This document shows, piece by piece, positions 1 through 5,277 of a stretch of 6,147 nt of DNA; the first letter of the stretch is position 1; each line of letters starts with the position of its first letter. The stretch is taken from NCBI GenBank assembly GCA_937897315.1, contig CALCNS010000170.1, positions 1 through 6,147 on the forward strand, given 5' to 3'. This stretch comes from an uncultured Bacillota bacterium (GTDB taxonomy: Bacteria > Bacillota > JAAYKD01). A model generated the notes under the pieces. It ran no database searches. It had not been told where the DNA came from and was given only the letters and a program-made list of their open reading frames with translations. The position numbers and the translations under genes are program-made.

Positions 1-1
1 T

Positions 2-799
2 GAAGTCAATTTTACCTGGACTCGATGGGAATGGATGACGACTCATGCTGCCTTGGACCGAACCATGTTATCCAGAATTGGTTTGTGGGAAGATCAAGAG
101 CAATTGGTCGCTCTGGCAACCTACGAAAGTCATTTGGGCGAGGCTTTTTTAGTTACCGATCCCGATTACCGATACTTGTTACCCGAGATGATGGATTACG
201 CGATAGCGAACCTTCATCATCAGCATAATCTGACGCTAGTCGTGAGCGACCATGACCGTATTATGCAGCGAATCGCCGCCACAAAAGGATTCATACCTAC
301 CACCAAAGGAGATCATACCTCCATCATCGATCTCGACAAGTATTTTGATTATGTTTTACCGGAAGGTTTTCAGATCATCAGCAAAGCAGACTCTTGGGAT
401 TGGCACCAATATAATCAAGTGATGTGGTGTGGTTTCAATCATGAAGGCCCCACGCCGACTGATGAAGAAACGATAGCGGTACGGAAACAAATGTTGTCGA
501 GTCCAATGATCCTCCCTGAATTAGTGTTAGCCGTTGTTTCTCCTGAAGGAGAGTATGTAGCACATTCTGGGGCGTGGTATCATTCGCTAAATGACGCAGC
601 TGAAATCGAGCCGGTTGCTACGGATCCTCGATATCGTAAGATGGGCTTAGGTAGAGCTGTGGTTTACGAAGCGCTGAATCGCTGTGCAAAATTAGGCGCA
701 AAGTATGCCCTCGTTGGTTCATCACAACAATTCTATTATCAAATTGGTTTTCACCCCCACCATCACGAAAGTCTTTGGATACGAAAACAAACCGAGTAG
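2..799 (+). CDS. GNAT-family N-acetyltransferase, two-domain type, 5' truncated by the window edge
   Basis: The reading frame is open from base 2, so the ATG at 35 is probably an internal methionine. The eleven codons before it (including TRWEW) read like family sequence and no ribosome-binding site precedes it. Residues are numbered from that methionine. The C-terminal half carries GNAT motif A, with VATDPRYRKMGLGRA at 194-208 giving the acetyl-CoA pyrophosphate loop (R-K-M-G-L-G), and a later FYYQIGF segment (233-239) typical of the last strands. The N-terminal half (IGLWED, VALATYE, then a DPDYRYLLPEMMDYA helix and a KGF end) looks like a second, degenerate GNAT fold without the glycine loop. 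The protein presumably transfers an acetyl group from acetyl-CoA to a small molecule or protein in the cytosol; the substrate cannot be inferred. It is not obviously in an operon with the next gene, which has its own promoter. Family assignment is solid, specificity unknown. Confidence 0.87.
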   Translation, partial: EVNFTWTRWEWMTTHAALDRTMLSRIGLWEDQEQLVALATYESHLGEAFLVTDPDYRYLLPEMMDYAIANLHHQHNLTLVVSDHDRIMQRIAATKGFIPTTKGDHTSIIDLDKYFDYVLPEGFQIISKADSWDWHQYNQVMWCGFNHEGPTPTDEETIAVRKQMLSSPMILPELVLAVVSPEGEYVAHSGAWYHSLNDAAEIEPVATDPRYRKMGLGRAVVYEALNRCAKLGAKYALVGSSQQFYYQIGFHPHHHESLWIRKQTE

Positions 800-807
800 C
801 TCCACAG

Positions 808-836
808 TTGCTTTCAACGGAGGAACCTTGTATAAT
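808..836 (+). promoter_or_regulatory. sigma-A-type promoter for the kinase / CDF-like operon
   Basis: The hexamer TTGCTT (808-813) and a perfect TATAAT (831-836) are separated by exactly 17 bp in the short gap after the acetyltransferase stop. Transcription would start near 843, leaving a leader of about 25 nt before the GTG at 869. This suggests the two membrane-protein genes are transcribed independently of the upstream gene. Confidence 0.7.
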
Positions 837-868
837 ATAACAGATATTAAAAGAGAAGAGGTGCGCCT

Positions 869-1594
869 GTGGTCGCTGCCGTATTTAGAGGTTTTATCTA
901 CCTCGTTGGTTTCTATGTTTCTGCACTTCTTCTAGTTCTAATGGCGCGTAAGCTTCATATGATTCCCTCTGAGGTCATTCGCAAGACTTTCCATATTACC
1001 TGTGCTATGTCCGTTTTTTTACTTATCTATACCAGTGAAACTTGGCAGATTGCCACTTTAATCTCCTTTGCTTTTATAGTCATCGTCTACCCGGTTTTAA
1101 CCTTGTTGGAACACACTGGTATTTATAAACGCTTTCTCAATGAACGATCCAAGGGTGAAGTAAAGTCTAGCTTGATACTAGCATATGTTATGATGATGAT
1201 CTTGTTCATGGTTTATTGGGGATGGGGAGGTAGCTTTTGGAAAGCAGTCATCCCTATTGCGATTATGGCTTGGGGTTATGGCGATGCCGCAGCTGCACTC
1301 GTGGGGAAACGATTTGGCAAACACTTTGTACGTGTACCCGGGGTGGATCAAAAGAAAACATTAGAAGGTACCTTTGCCATGGCGTTTGCTTCAGCAGCGG
1401 CTATATTTTTTACCGGCTGGGCATATGCAGTGTTTCCATGGTATTTGTGTTTACTATTAGCCCTCTTGGTTGCACCAGTATGTGCGTTGGTAGAACTGGT
1501 ATCCCATCGTGGTATTGATACTCTCACTGTGCCTTTGTCGGCTGCAACCGACATCTCGTTTGTCATTTTAACCATTAGGCAATTAGGAGGTTAA
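869..1594 (+). CDS. diacylglycerol/polyprenol kinase family membrane protein (phytol kinase / SEC59-like)
   Basis: This is a 241-residue integral membrane protein with about six to seven hydrophobic segments. It belongs to the CTP-dependent lipid-alcohol kinase family (dolichol kinase SEC59, phytol kinase VTE5), whose members phosphorylate a long-chain isoprenoid alcohol. Matching motifs are RKTFHI (38-43, family form RKxxHI), the nucleotide-site stretch GYGDAAAALVGKRFGKH (136-152), KKTLEGT (162-168), and a late ELVSHRGIDTLTVPL (209-223, family form E...DNLxVPL). The GTG start at 869 is chosen because GAGGTG (858-863) lies at suitable spacing and the first hydrophobic helix begins just after it. 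The next gene's ribosome-binding site lies within the last codons of this gene, so the two are probably translationally coupled. Such proteins are often mislabelled phosphatidate cytidylyltransferase. The natural substrate in a presumably non-photosynthetic Bacillota host (polyprenol, farnesol or diacylglycerol) is unknown. Family confidence is high, substrate confidence low. Confidence 0.85.
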   Translation: MVAAVFRGFIYLVGFYVSALLLVLMARKLHMIPSEVIRKTFHITCAMSVFLLIYTSETWQIATLISFAFIVIVYPVLTLLEHTGIYKRFLNERSKGEVKSSLILAYVMMMILFMVYWGWGGSFWKAVIPIAIMAWGYGDAAAALVGKRFGKHFVRVPGVDQKKTLEGTFAMAFASAAAIFFTGWAYAVFPWYLCLLLALLVAPVCALVELVSHRGIDTLTVPLSAATDISFVILTIRQLGG

Positions 1595-1595
1595 A

Positions 1596-2216
1596 ATGAA
1601 GCCTATGCACAATCAGGCAAAACCTCGAGATGCCGAGAAAACGATGCTGTCTGCTTTATTACTCAGTTCACCCGGACCTCTGGTCACTGGTTTATCGGTG
1701 CTAATGAGCTTATCCATCACACAATTTGCTGATTTCCTTCGACGAACTACGGAACTTGGGGCGGTGTTCGTTTCTTGGTGGGTTTACCGTCAGCTAAAAA
1801 GAAAAACGGTAACGCCGGAAGAGCAAGACCGTTTGGAAAAGCTCTCCCAACACTCCGTTCGTATCTCTATGTGTTTCTCCGGTTGTCTTTTATTGATTCT
1901 GGCTGTCATGCAATTTAGGCAGTATCAACCCGGTGGAAATGTTTCGGTTGGTTTGACCATTGCAGTTCTGGGTTTGCTCACCAACAGCTATTTTTGGTTG
2001 CGTTATCGATCTATGTCCCACGATTCCTATGTTGCAGTTGTGAAAGGGCAGGAGAAGCTTTACCGAGCGAAGTCTGCAGTCGATCTTTGCGTTGTGATTG
2101 CGCTCACTGCAGTGGCCATAGCTCCTGCTCATCCTTACACAAAAATTATCGATATCAGCGGATCCATCCTGATTTCTGTTTATCTTATCTATTCTGGGTT
2201 GCGCCCAAATCCATAG
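1596..2216 (+). CDS. cation-diffusion-facilitator-like six-helix membrane protein with altered metal site
   Basis: This 206-residue protein has six predicted membrane segments laid out as in the CDF/cation efflux family: about 18-40, 41-65, 88-106, 116-136, 160-178 and 183-202. ADFLRRTTEL (45-54) aligns by eye with the CDF helix-2 motif ADALHSLSDL, and KSAVD (159-163) falls where helix 5 normally has HxxxD. YTKIIDISGSILISVYLIYSG (181-201) resembles CDF helix 6. The usual ligand pairs are changed, to R49/E53 in helix 2 and K159/D163 in helix 5. The protein ends right after helix 6, so the cytoplasmic dimerising domain (about 80 residues) is absent. Zn or Mn efflux by the standard mechanism is therefore doubtful. 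A perfect TAGGAGG at 1584-1590 precedes the ATG by 5 nt, and only one base separates it from the upstream stop, so it is almost certainly co-expressed with the kinase-like gene. Homology to CDF is likely; function is unknown. Confidence 0.7.
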   Translation: MKPMHNQAKPRDAEKTMLSALLLSSPGPLVTGLSVLMSLSITQFADFLRRTTELGAVFVSWWVYRQLKRKTVTPEEQDRLEKLSQHSVRISMCFSGCLLLILAVMQFRQYQPGGNVSVGLTIAVLGLLTNSYFWLRYRSMSHDSYVAVVKGQEKLYRAKSAVDLCVVIALTAVAIAPAHPYTKIIDISGSILISVYLIYSGLRPNP

Positions 2217-3465
2217 AGTCCAAATTCAATACGGTTTGCATCATCACCCGGGCACCGATTTCAATGTGCTCGGGTTTTGTATATTCGAACGGACTATGGC
2301 TGCGCCCCTCCACGCTAGGAACAAAAATCATGCCGGTAGGACACAACTCCGCGATGAGTTCTGCATCATGTCCAGCACCACTAAACATGTACCGATAAGG
2401 AATCCCAAATTGCTGCACGGAGCTCTCAATGGCTTGTTGAACTTGTGGATGCATTTCCACTGGTGTTTCTTGTTGAAGCGACTTTAAGTTTTTCGCTTCG
2501 AACTTCAGCTCTGTTCCACATACCGTCTCCAGCTCTTGTAAAATGCGCTGTACCGCATTTCTTGCTGCTCCAGGAATCTTAGACCGTACATCGAGTGAGA
2601 ACGTGGTAGAAGCCGGAACGACATTCGCTGCACCGGGCTTTGTACTGATTTGGCCCACCGTACCTACTCCTTGTGGGTCGTACAAACGAGCGAGTTCCGG
2701 TATTTTTGCAATGACTTTAGCAGCCGCTACCAAAGGGTCTTTCCGCATCGTCATGGGCGTCGTACCTGCATGATCAGGCCTTCCAAATATAGTAATCTGG
2801 TAACGACAGGTTCCCACAATGGTGGTGACAATGCCGATATCTTCTTGATGAGCATCCAAAACGGGTCCCTGTTCTATGTGCAACTCCACAAAGGCATGCA
2901 ATTCTGTTGAATGACGCTTGGCTAACGGGATATCCTTCGGTTCAAATCCCGACCTCTGCATCGCTTCTGCGAGGGAGATCCCATTTTTATCGAAACTGGT
3001 TTCTGCATCTTCTAGCGTCAAGCGACCGGTCATCGCCTTACTACAGGCAAAACCTTTACCAAAGCGAGAACCTTCTTCATCGTTGAAAGCAATCATTTCT
3101 ACAGGGTGTTGTAAACGAATGTTGTTCTCGCTAAGCACTCTCAGTACTTCTAAAGCAGTCACTACACCCAAGATCCCGTCGAATGCTCCTCCATTGATGA
3201 CGGAATCATAATGAGAGCCCAGTAAAATCGCTGGTGCGTTCTCATCTTTGCCAACATATCGAGCAATAACAGTACTAACTGGGTCCAAACGAACACTAAA
3301 GCCAAATTTCTTGGCTTCCTGTATGAGGTACTGGCGTGCCAAGTGATCTTCCGGAGTAAAAGGATGTCTAGAAACGCCTTGATCCTCCGTTTTACCAAAT
3401 TGCCTTAAGTTGTCTAGATCTCGCAGCATACGCTCCCGATTGATTTGCCACTTCACAACCATCAT
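2185..3465 (-). CDS. M20-family Zn amidohydrolase (N-carbamoyl-L-amino acid hydrolase / allantoate amidohydrolase / beta-ureidopropionase family)
   Basis: The 426-residue length is normal for the AllC/HyuC/beta-ureidopropionase group, cytosolic dimers using two divalent metals to cleave a carbamoyl or ureido C-N bond. The metal-site motifs are intact: GSHYDSV (H85), GGAFDG (D96), FNDEEGSRF (general base E130, ligand E131), ELHIEQGP (H196) and GRSHSP (H390). The lid/dimer domain keeps DHAGTTPM (231-238), GAANVVP (278-284), LDVR (291-294) and SGAGHD (362-367), residues that position the substrate carboxylate and amide in characterised members. Two tandem ATGs begin the frame, but AAAGG (3470-3466) abuts the first, so the second ATG (3462) or the GTG at 3456, 9 nt away, may be the real start. 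The 3' end overlaps the CDF-like gene tail to tail by 32 bp. No hydantoinase, dihydropyrimidinase or allantoinase lies nearby, so substrate (carbamoyl amino acid, allantoate, ureidopropionate) cannot be chosen. Family call is firm. Confidence 0.92.
   Translation of the reverse strand: MMVVKWQINRERMLRDLDNLRQFGKTEDQGVSRHPFTPEDHLARQYLIQEAKKFGFSVRLDPVSTVIARYVGKDENAPAILLGSHYDSVINGGAFDGILGVVTALEVLRVLSENNIRLQHPVEMIAFNDEEGSRFGKGFACSKAMTGRLTLEDAETSFDKNGISLAEAMQRSGFEPKDIPLAKRHSTELHAFVELHIEQGPVLDAHQEDIGIVTTIVGTCRYQITIFGRPDHAGTTPMTMRKDPLVAAAKVIAKIPELARLYDPQGVGTVGQISTKPGAANVVPASTTFSLDVRSKIPGAARNAVQRILQELETVCGTELKFEAKNLKSLQQETPVEMHPQVQQAIESSVQQFGIPYRYMFSGAGHDAELIAELCPTGMIFVPSVEGRSHSPFEYTKPEHIEIGARVMMQTVLNLDSMDLGATQNR
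2247..2278 (+). terminator. possible intrinsic terminator of the kinase / CDF-like operon
   Basis: CCCGGGCAC (2247-2255) and GTGCTCGGG (2266-2274) form a 9-bp stem with one G-U pair and a 10-nt loop, followed by TTTTGT. It lies 30 nt after the stop at 2216, on the strand of that operon, but inside the antisense hydrolase coding sequence. The T-tract is short, so efficiency would be modest. The stem could also be a chance product of the codons there. Confidence 0.4.
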
Positions 3466-3489
3466 CCTTTCGATCTTGCTGTTATTATG

Positions 3490-3519
3490 ATTCTAACTGT
3501 TTTGGATTTTCCCTTTCAA
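3490..3519 (-). promoter_or_regulatory. candidate promoter of the amidohydrolase gene
   Basis: Reading the minus strand, TTGAAA (3519-3514) and TAGAAT (3495-3490) are separated by 18 bp. Transcription would start near 3483, giving a leader of about 20-25 nt before the start codons. An overlapping alternative -10 is CATAAT (3489-3484), which lacks a good -35. The assignment rests on hexamer match only. Confidence 0.45.
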
Positions 3520-3524
3520 GAAAG
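3513..3524. promoter_or_regulatory. short inverted repeat over the shared -35, possible operator
   Basis: CTTTC and GAAAG form a perfect 5-bp inverted repeat around a central AA, sitting on the hexamer used by both proposed divergent promoters. Position favours a regulator site, but the repeat is short, AT-rich and may be chance. No regulator gene is adjacent. Confidence 0.2.
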
Positions 3525-3542
3525 CCCACTCTGTGGTAAAAT
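3514..3542 (+). promoter_or_regulatory. candidate extended -10 promoter of the flavin oxidoreductase gene
   Basis: TTTCAA (3514-3519) is followed after 17 bp by TAAAAT (3537-3542), which is preceded by TGG and so forms an extended -10 (TGnTAAAAT). Transcription would start near 3549. The -35 hexamer is the complement of the one proposed for the divergent amidohydrolase gene, so the two promoters would compete for the same six base pairs. TATAGT at 3548-3553 is an alternative -10 without a convincing -35. Confidence 0.45.
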
Positions 3543-3575
3543 ACCATTATAGTTTGAAAAGAAAGGACGCTGCCG

Positions 3576-4649
3576 ATGATGAAGATTTTTACTCCACTAC
3601 AGCTCAAATCCATCACCCTTAGGAATCGCATTTGCGTACCCCCCATGATCACTCCCTTTAGTGAACCACACACCGGTATCGTAGCCGCGGAAACCATTCA
3701 TCATTATCAACGTTTAGCCCAAGGCGAAGCCGGATTGATTATCGTTGAAGCAACCGCAATCAACTCACATGGCCGTTTAGGAATCCGTCAATTAGGTTTG
3801 TGGAATGACGAACAAGTCGAGGGTCATAGGCAACTGGTGGATGCGGTTCACCAAAAAGGTTGTCCTGTTTTTGTTCAAATTCACCATGCGGGCTTAGTTG
3901 GCATTGTAGAGGATGCTTGGTGCCCTAGTCCCTATACCTATGTGAGAAACGATGGACTTCCCAAAACTGGGGTAGAGTTGACAAAGGATGCGCTAGATAC
4001 CCTACAAGATGATTTTGTTCAGGCAGCCGTCAGAGCGTACCAAGCTGGTTATGACGGTATTGAGTTGCATGGTTGCCATAATTATTTACTATGTCAATTC
4101 ATGAATGCAAAGGTCAATCGAAGAACCGATGACTATGGCATAGACCGAACCTTATGGATTCGTGAGATTCTTCACAAAATCCGCCATCTTACCCCAAAGG
4201 AGTTTATCGTTGGCATCCGCTTAGGAGGATTTGAACCCACGCTAGAAGATGCGATCGGTCACGCCAAACGATTGGAAGAAGCAGGAATGGATTTCCTCGA
4301 TATTTCCTATGGTTTCCGTCGAGAGCAAATTGCTACAAAACCGGAAGGATATGCCTACCTAGATATCATTTATGCCGCTGAACGGATTAAGAAAGCTGTT
4401 CAAATCCCAGTCTTTGCAGCAAATGGAATTACCTCTCCGGAGCAAGCAGAAAATATCCTCCTCCATACCGGAGTCGACGTCATCGATATCGGTAGAGGTT
4501 TCATGGTGAATTTCGATTGGGTGAAAGATGCGAAAGCAGGTATTGATACCGGTCATTGCTTACGTTGTGCAACTTGTTTGCTTTACAGCGAACCGGAACG
4601 TTGTCCAGGAAGAATATTGACGGCTCGTCGTAAACGAGGGATTAACTGA
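3576..4649 (+). CDS. NADH:flavin oxidoreductase, Old Yellow Enzyme family, with C-terminal Cys cluster
   Basis: This 357-residue single-domain (beta/alpha)8 flavoprotein probably reduces activated C=C bonds with FMN. Visible family features are FTPLQLKSITLRNRICVPPM (5-24), the QIHHAG strand (101-106), ELHGCHNYLLCQF (163-175) with H165/H168 for substrate anchoring and Y170, NRRTDDYG (181-188), GIRLGGFE (213-220) with a likely FMN-contacting arginine at 215, and DIGRGFM (304-310) at the flavin phosphate site. The C-terminus has C328, C331, C334 and C343 (CX2CX2CX8C), where 2,4-dienoyl-CoA reductase relatives bind a [4Fe-4S] cluster. The enzyme lacks the second, NAD(P)H-binding half of those proteins, and the usual GGS-ENR after YG is shortened to ID-R. 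AAAGGA (3562-3567) supports the first of two tandem ATGs. The gene is divergent from the amidohydrolase and overlaps bioY by 67 bp at its 3' end. Substrate is unknown. Confidence 0.9.
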   Translation: MMKIFTPLQLKSITLRNRICVPPMITPFSEPHTGIVAAETIHHYQRLAQGEAGLIIVEATAINSHGRLGIRQLGLWNDEQVEGHRQLVDAVHQKGCPVFVQIHHAGLVGIVEDAWCPSPYTYVRNDGLPKTGVELTKDALDTLQDDFVQAAVRAYQAGYDGIELHGCHNYLLCQFMNAKVNRRTDDYGIDRTLWIREILHKIRHLTPKEFIVGIRLGGFEPTLEDAIGHAKRLEEAGMDFLDISYGFRREQIATKPEGYAYLDIIYAAERIKKAVQIPVFAANGITSPEQAENILLHTGVDVIDIGRGFMVNFDWVKDAKAGIDTGHCLRCATCLLYSEPERCPGRILTARRKRGIN

Positions 4650-5146
4650 ATAGCCAACATCATTTTTAAGACATCGGGTACGACAAAAGGGAAGACACAC
4701 CAAGATAATACGGTGAATAGAGATAATACCTTGCCTCCCTGTAGAGCTACCCAATAAAACCATATGGTCCCGAAACCATAACATAACATCAACCCGCTCA
4801 TCAACGTTACAGACATGGTTATCCGACTGAGGTTTTGCTTCATACTGGCTTCTATTACCCAATAGAGCAAAGCGGAAAGGAGAAATCCAAAGAGATATCC
4901 TCCTGTAGCCCCCAATAGGACACCAACACCACCGCGAAAACCAGCGAATACCGGCACACCGACAGCACCCATCAACAAGTATACTAGGATGGCTAAAAAG
5001 CCGTTTTTCCCTCCTAAAACTCCCAGAGCCAAAAAGACAGCGAATGTTTGTAATGTAAACGGAACCGCGAAAGGAAGAGAAATCCAGGAGCAAACCGCCA
5101 TGAAGGATGTGGCTGTGGCGATTCGAGACAATTCTTGTGTCTTCAA
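4583..5146 (-). CDS. bioY: BioY, biotin-specific S component of an ECF transporter
   Basis: The 187-residue protein has about six membrane helices and captures biotin at the cell surface. Matching BioY stretches are LPFAVPFTLQTFAVFLA (24-40), GAVGVPVFAGFRGGVGVLLG (60-79), ATGGYLFGF (80-88), and PDVLKMMLA (157-165) with the conserved acidic residue D158 and K161 near the biotin site. No ECF ATPase or T-component gene is in the window, so it probably uses a shared energising module encoded elsewhere, as in many Bacillota, or acts alone. The start is TTG at 5146: GGAGG (5161-5157) lies 10 nt upstream, and the peptide from there (MKTQELSRIA) looks like a normal BioY N-terminus. No ATG occurs in frame before residue 16. 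It is divergent from birA and its control region holds two BirA-type boxes, which fits biotin-repressed uptake. The 3' end overlaps the oxidoreductase gene in antisense. Confidence 0.95.
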   Translation of the reverse strand: MKTQELSRIATATSFMAVCSWISLPFAVPFTLQTFAVFLALGVLGGKNGFLAILVYLLMGAVGVPVFAGFRGGVGVLLGATGGYLFGFLLSALLYWVIEASMKQNLSRITMSVTLMSGLMLCYGFGTIWFYWVALQGGKVLSLFTVLSWCVFPFVVPDVLKMMLAIQLIPRLRRAVNILPGQRSGSL

Positions 5147-5149
5147 TTA

Positions 5150-5180
5150 TTGTAAACCTCCGTATATTTTTGATTGACAA
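5150..5180. promoter_or_regulatory. BirA operator 1 (bioY proximal)
   Basis: TTGTAAACC (5150-5158) is a perfect match to the bacterial BirA-box half site. After 13 bp comes GATTGACAA (5172-5180), which matches 7 of 9 bases of the inverted half GGTTTACAA. The site covers the predicted bioY start point and leader, shares two bases with the bioY Shine-Dalgarno sequence, and ends 2 bp from the -10. Binding of biotinoyl-AMP-loaded BirA dimer here should block bioY transcription. The 13-bp spacer is shorter than the 16 bp of the E. coli operator. Confidence 0.75.
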
Positions 5181-5181
5181 T

Positions 5182-5211
5182 AGTATAGACTTCCTTTTCG
5201 TTCATTGTCAA
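5182..5211 (-). promoter_or_regulatory. bioY promoter
   Basis: On the minus strand a perfect TTGACA (5211-5206) and TATACT (5187-5182) are separated by 18 bp. The predicted start near 5175 leaves a leader of about 28 nt to the TTG codon. The -35 lies inside operator 2 and the start point inside operator 1. Confidence 0.7.
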
Positions 5212-5235
5212 GGATATATTTCTCAATGTTTACAA
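5205..5235. promoter_or_regulatory. BirA operator 2 (birA proximal, spans both -35 hexamers)
   Basis: TTGTCAAGG (5205-5213, 6 of 9 to the half-site consensus) and TGTTTACAA (5227-5235, 8 of 9) are inverted and separated by 13 bp, the same geometry as operator 1. The weak half contains the bioY -35 and the strong half contains the birA -35, so one bound dimer could occlude both promoters. Support is by consensus, geometry and location. Confidence 0.65.
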
Positions 5236-5257
5236 TGGCGTTTTACTGTGCTATAGT
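5229..5257 (+). promoter_or_regulatory. birA promoter, extended -10
   Basis: TTTACA (5229-5234) and TATAGT (5252-5257) are 17 bp apart, and TGC immediately before the -10 gives an extended -10. The start would be near 5264, about 14 nt before the ATG, so the messenger leader is little more than the ribosome-binding site. The -35 is part of the strong half of BirA operator 2, implying autorepression. Confidence 0.65.
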
Positions 5258-5277
5258 TTCGCTTAAGAGGTGAGTGA

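Noticed and set aside
2130..2185. Terminator for the amidohydrolase on the minus strand
   Set aside because: There is a T-rich run and several 6-bp palindromes (ATCGAT, GATATC, GGATCC), but no stem with a proper loop precedes the T-run.
4539..4550. GGTAT-TG-ATACC palindrome downstream of bioY on the minus strand
   Set aside because: A 5-bp arm with a 2-nt loop cannot form a stable hairpin, and no T-tract follows.
4624..4638. Inverted repeat CTCGT/ACGAG near the oxidoreductase stop as a terminator
   Set aside because: The stem is only 5 bp, lies within the coding region, and has no T-tract on either strand.
2185..4649. A hydantoin, pyrimidine or purine degradation cluster formed by the amidohydrolase and the oxidoreductase
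   Set aside because: No ring-opening amidohydrolase, permease or regulator of such a pathway is present, and the oxidoreductase is an OYE rather than a dihydropyrimidine dehydrogenase. Divergent placement alone is not enough.
5174..5179. Plus-strand TTGACA as a -35 for birA
   Set aside because: No -10-like hexamer occurs 15-19 bp downstream (the stretch is TTCC/TTTTCG/TTCATT). The TTTACA/TATAGT pair further down fits far better.
4560..5180. A 206-codon minus-strand frame overlapping bioY
   Set aside because: Its product is rich in Arg, Cys and Trp with no recognisable family pattern, and it is a shifted-frame shadow of bioY, whose own frame has clear BioY motifs.
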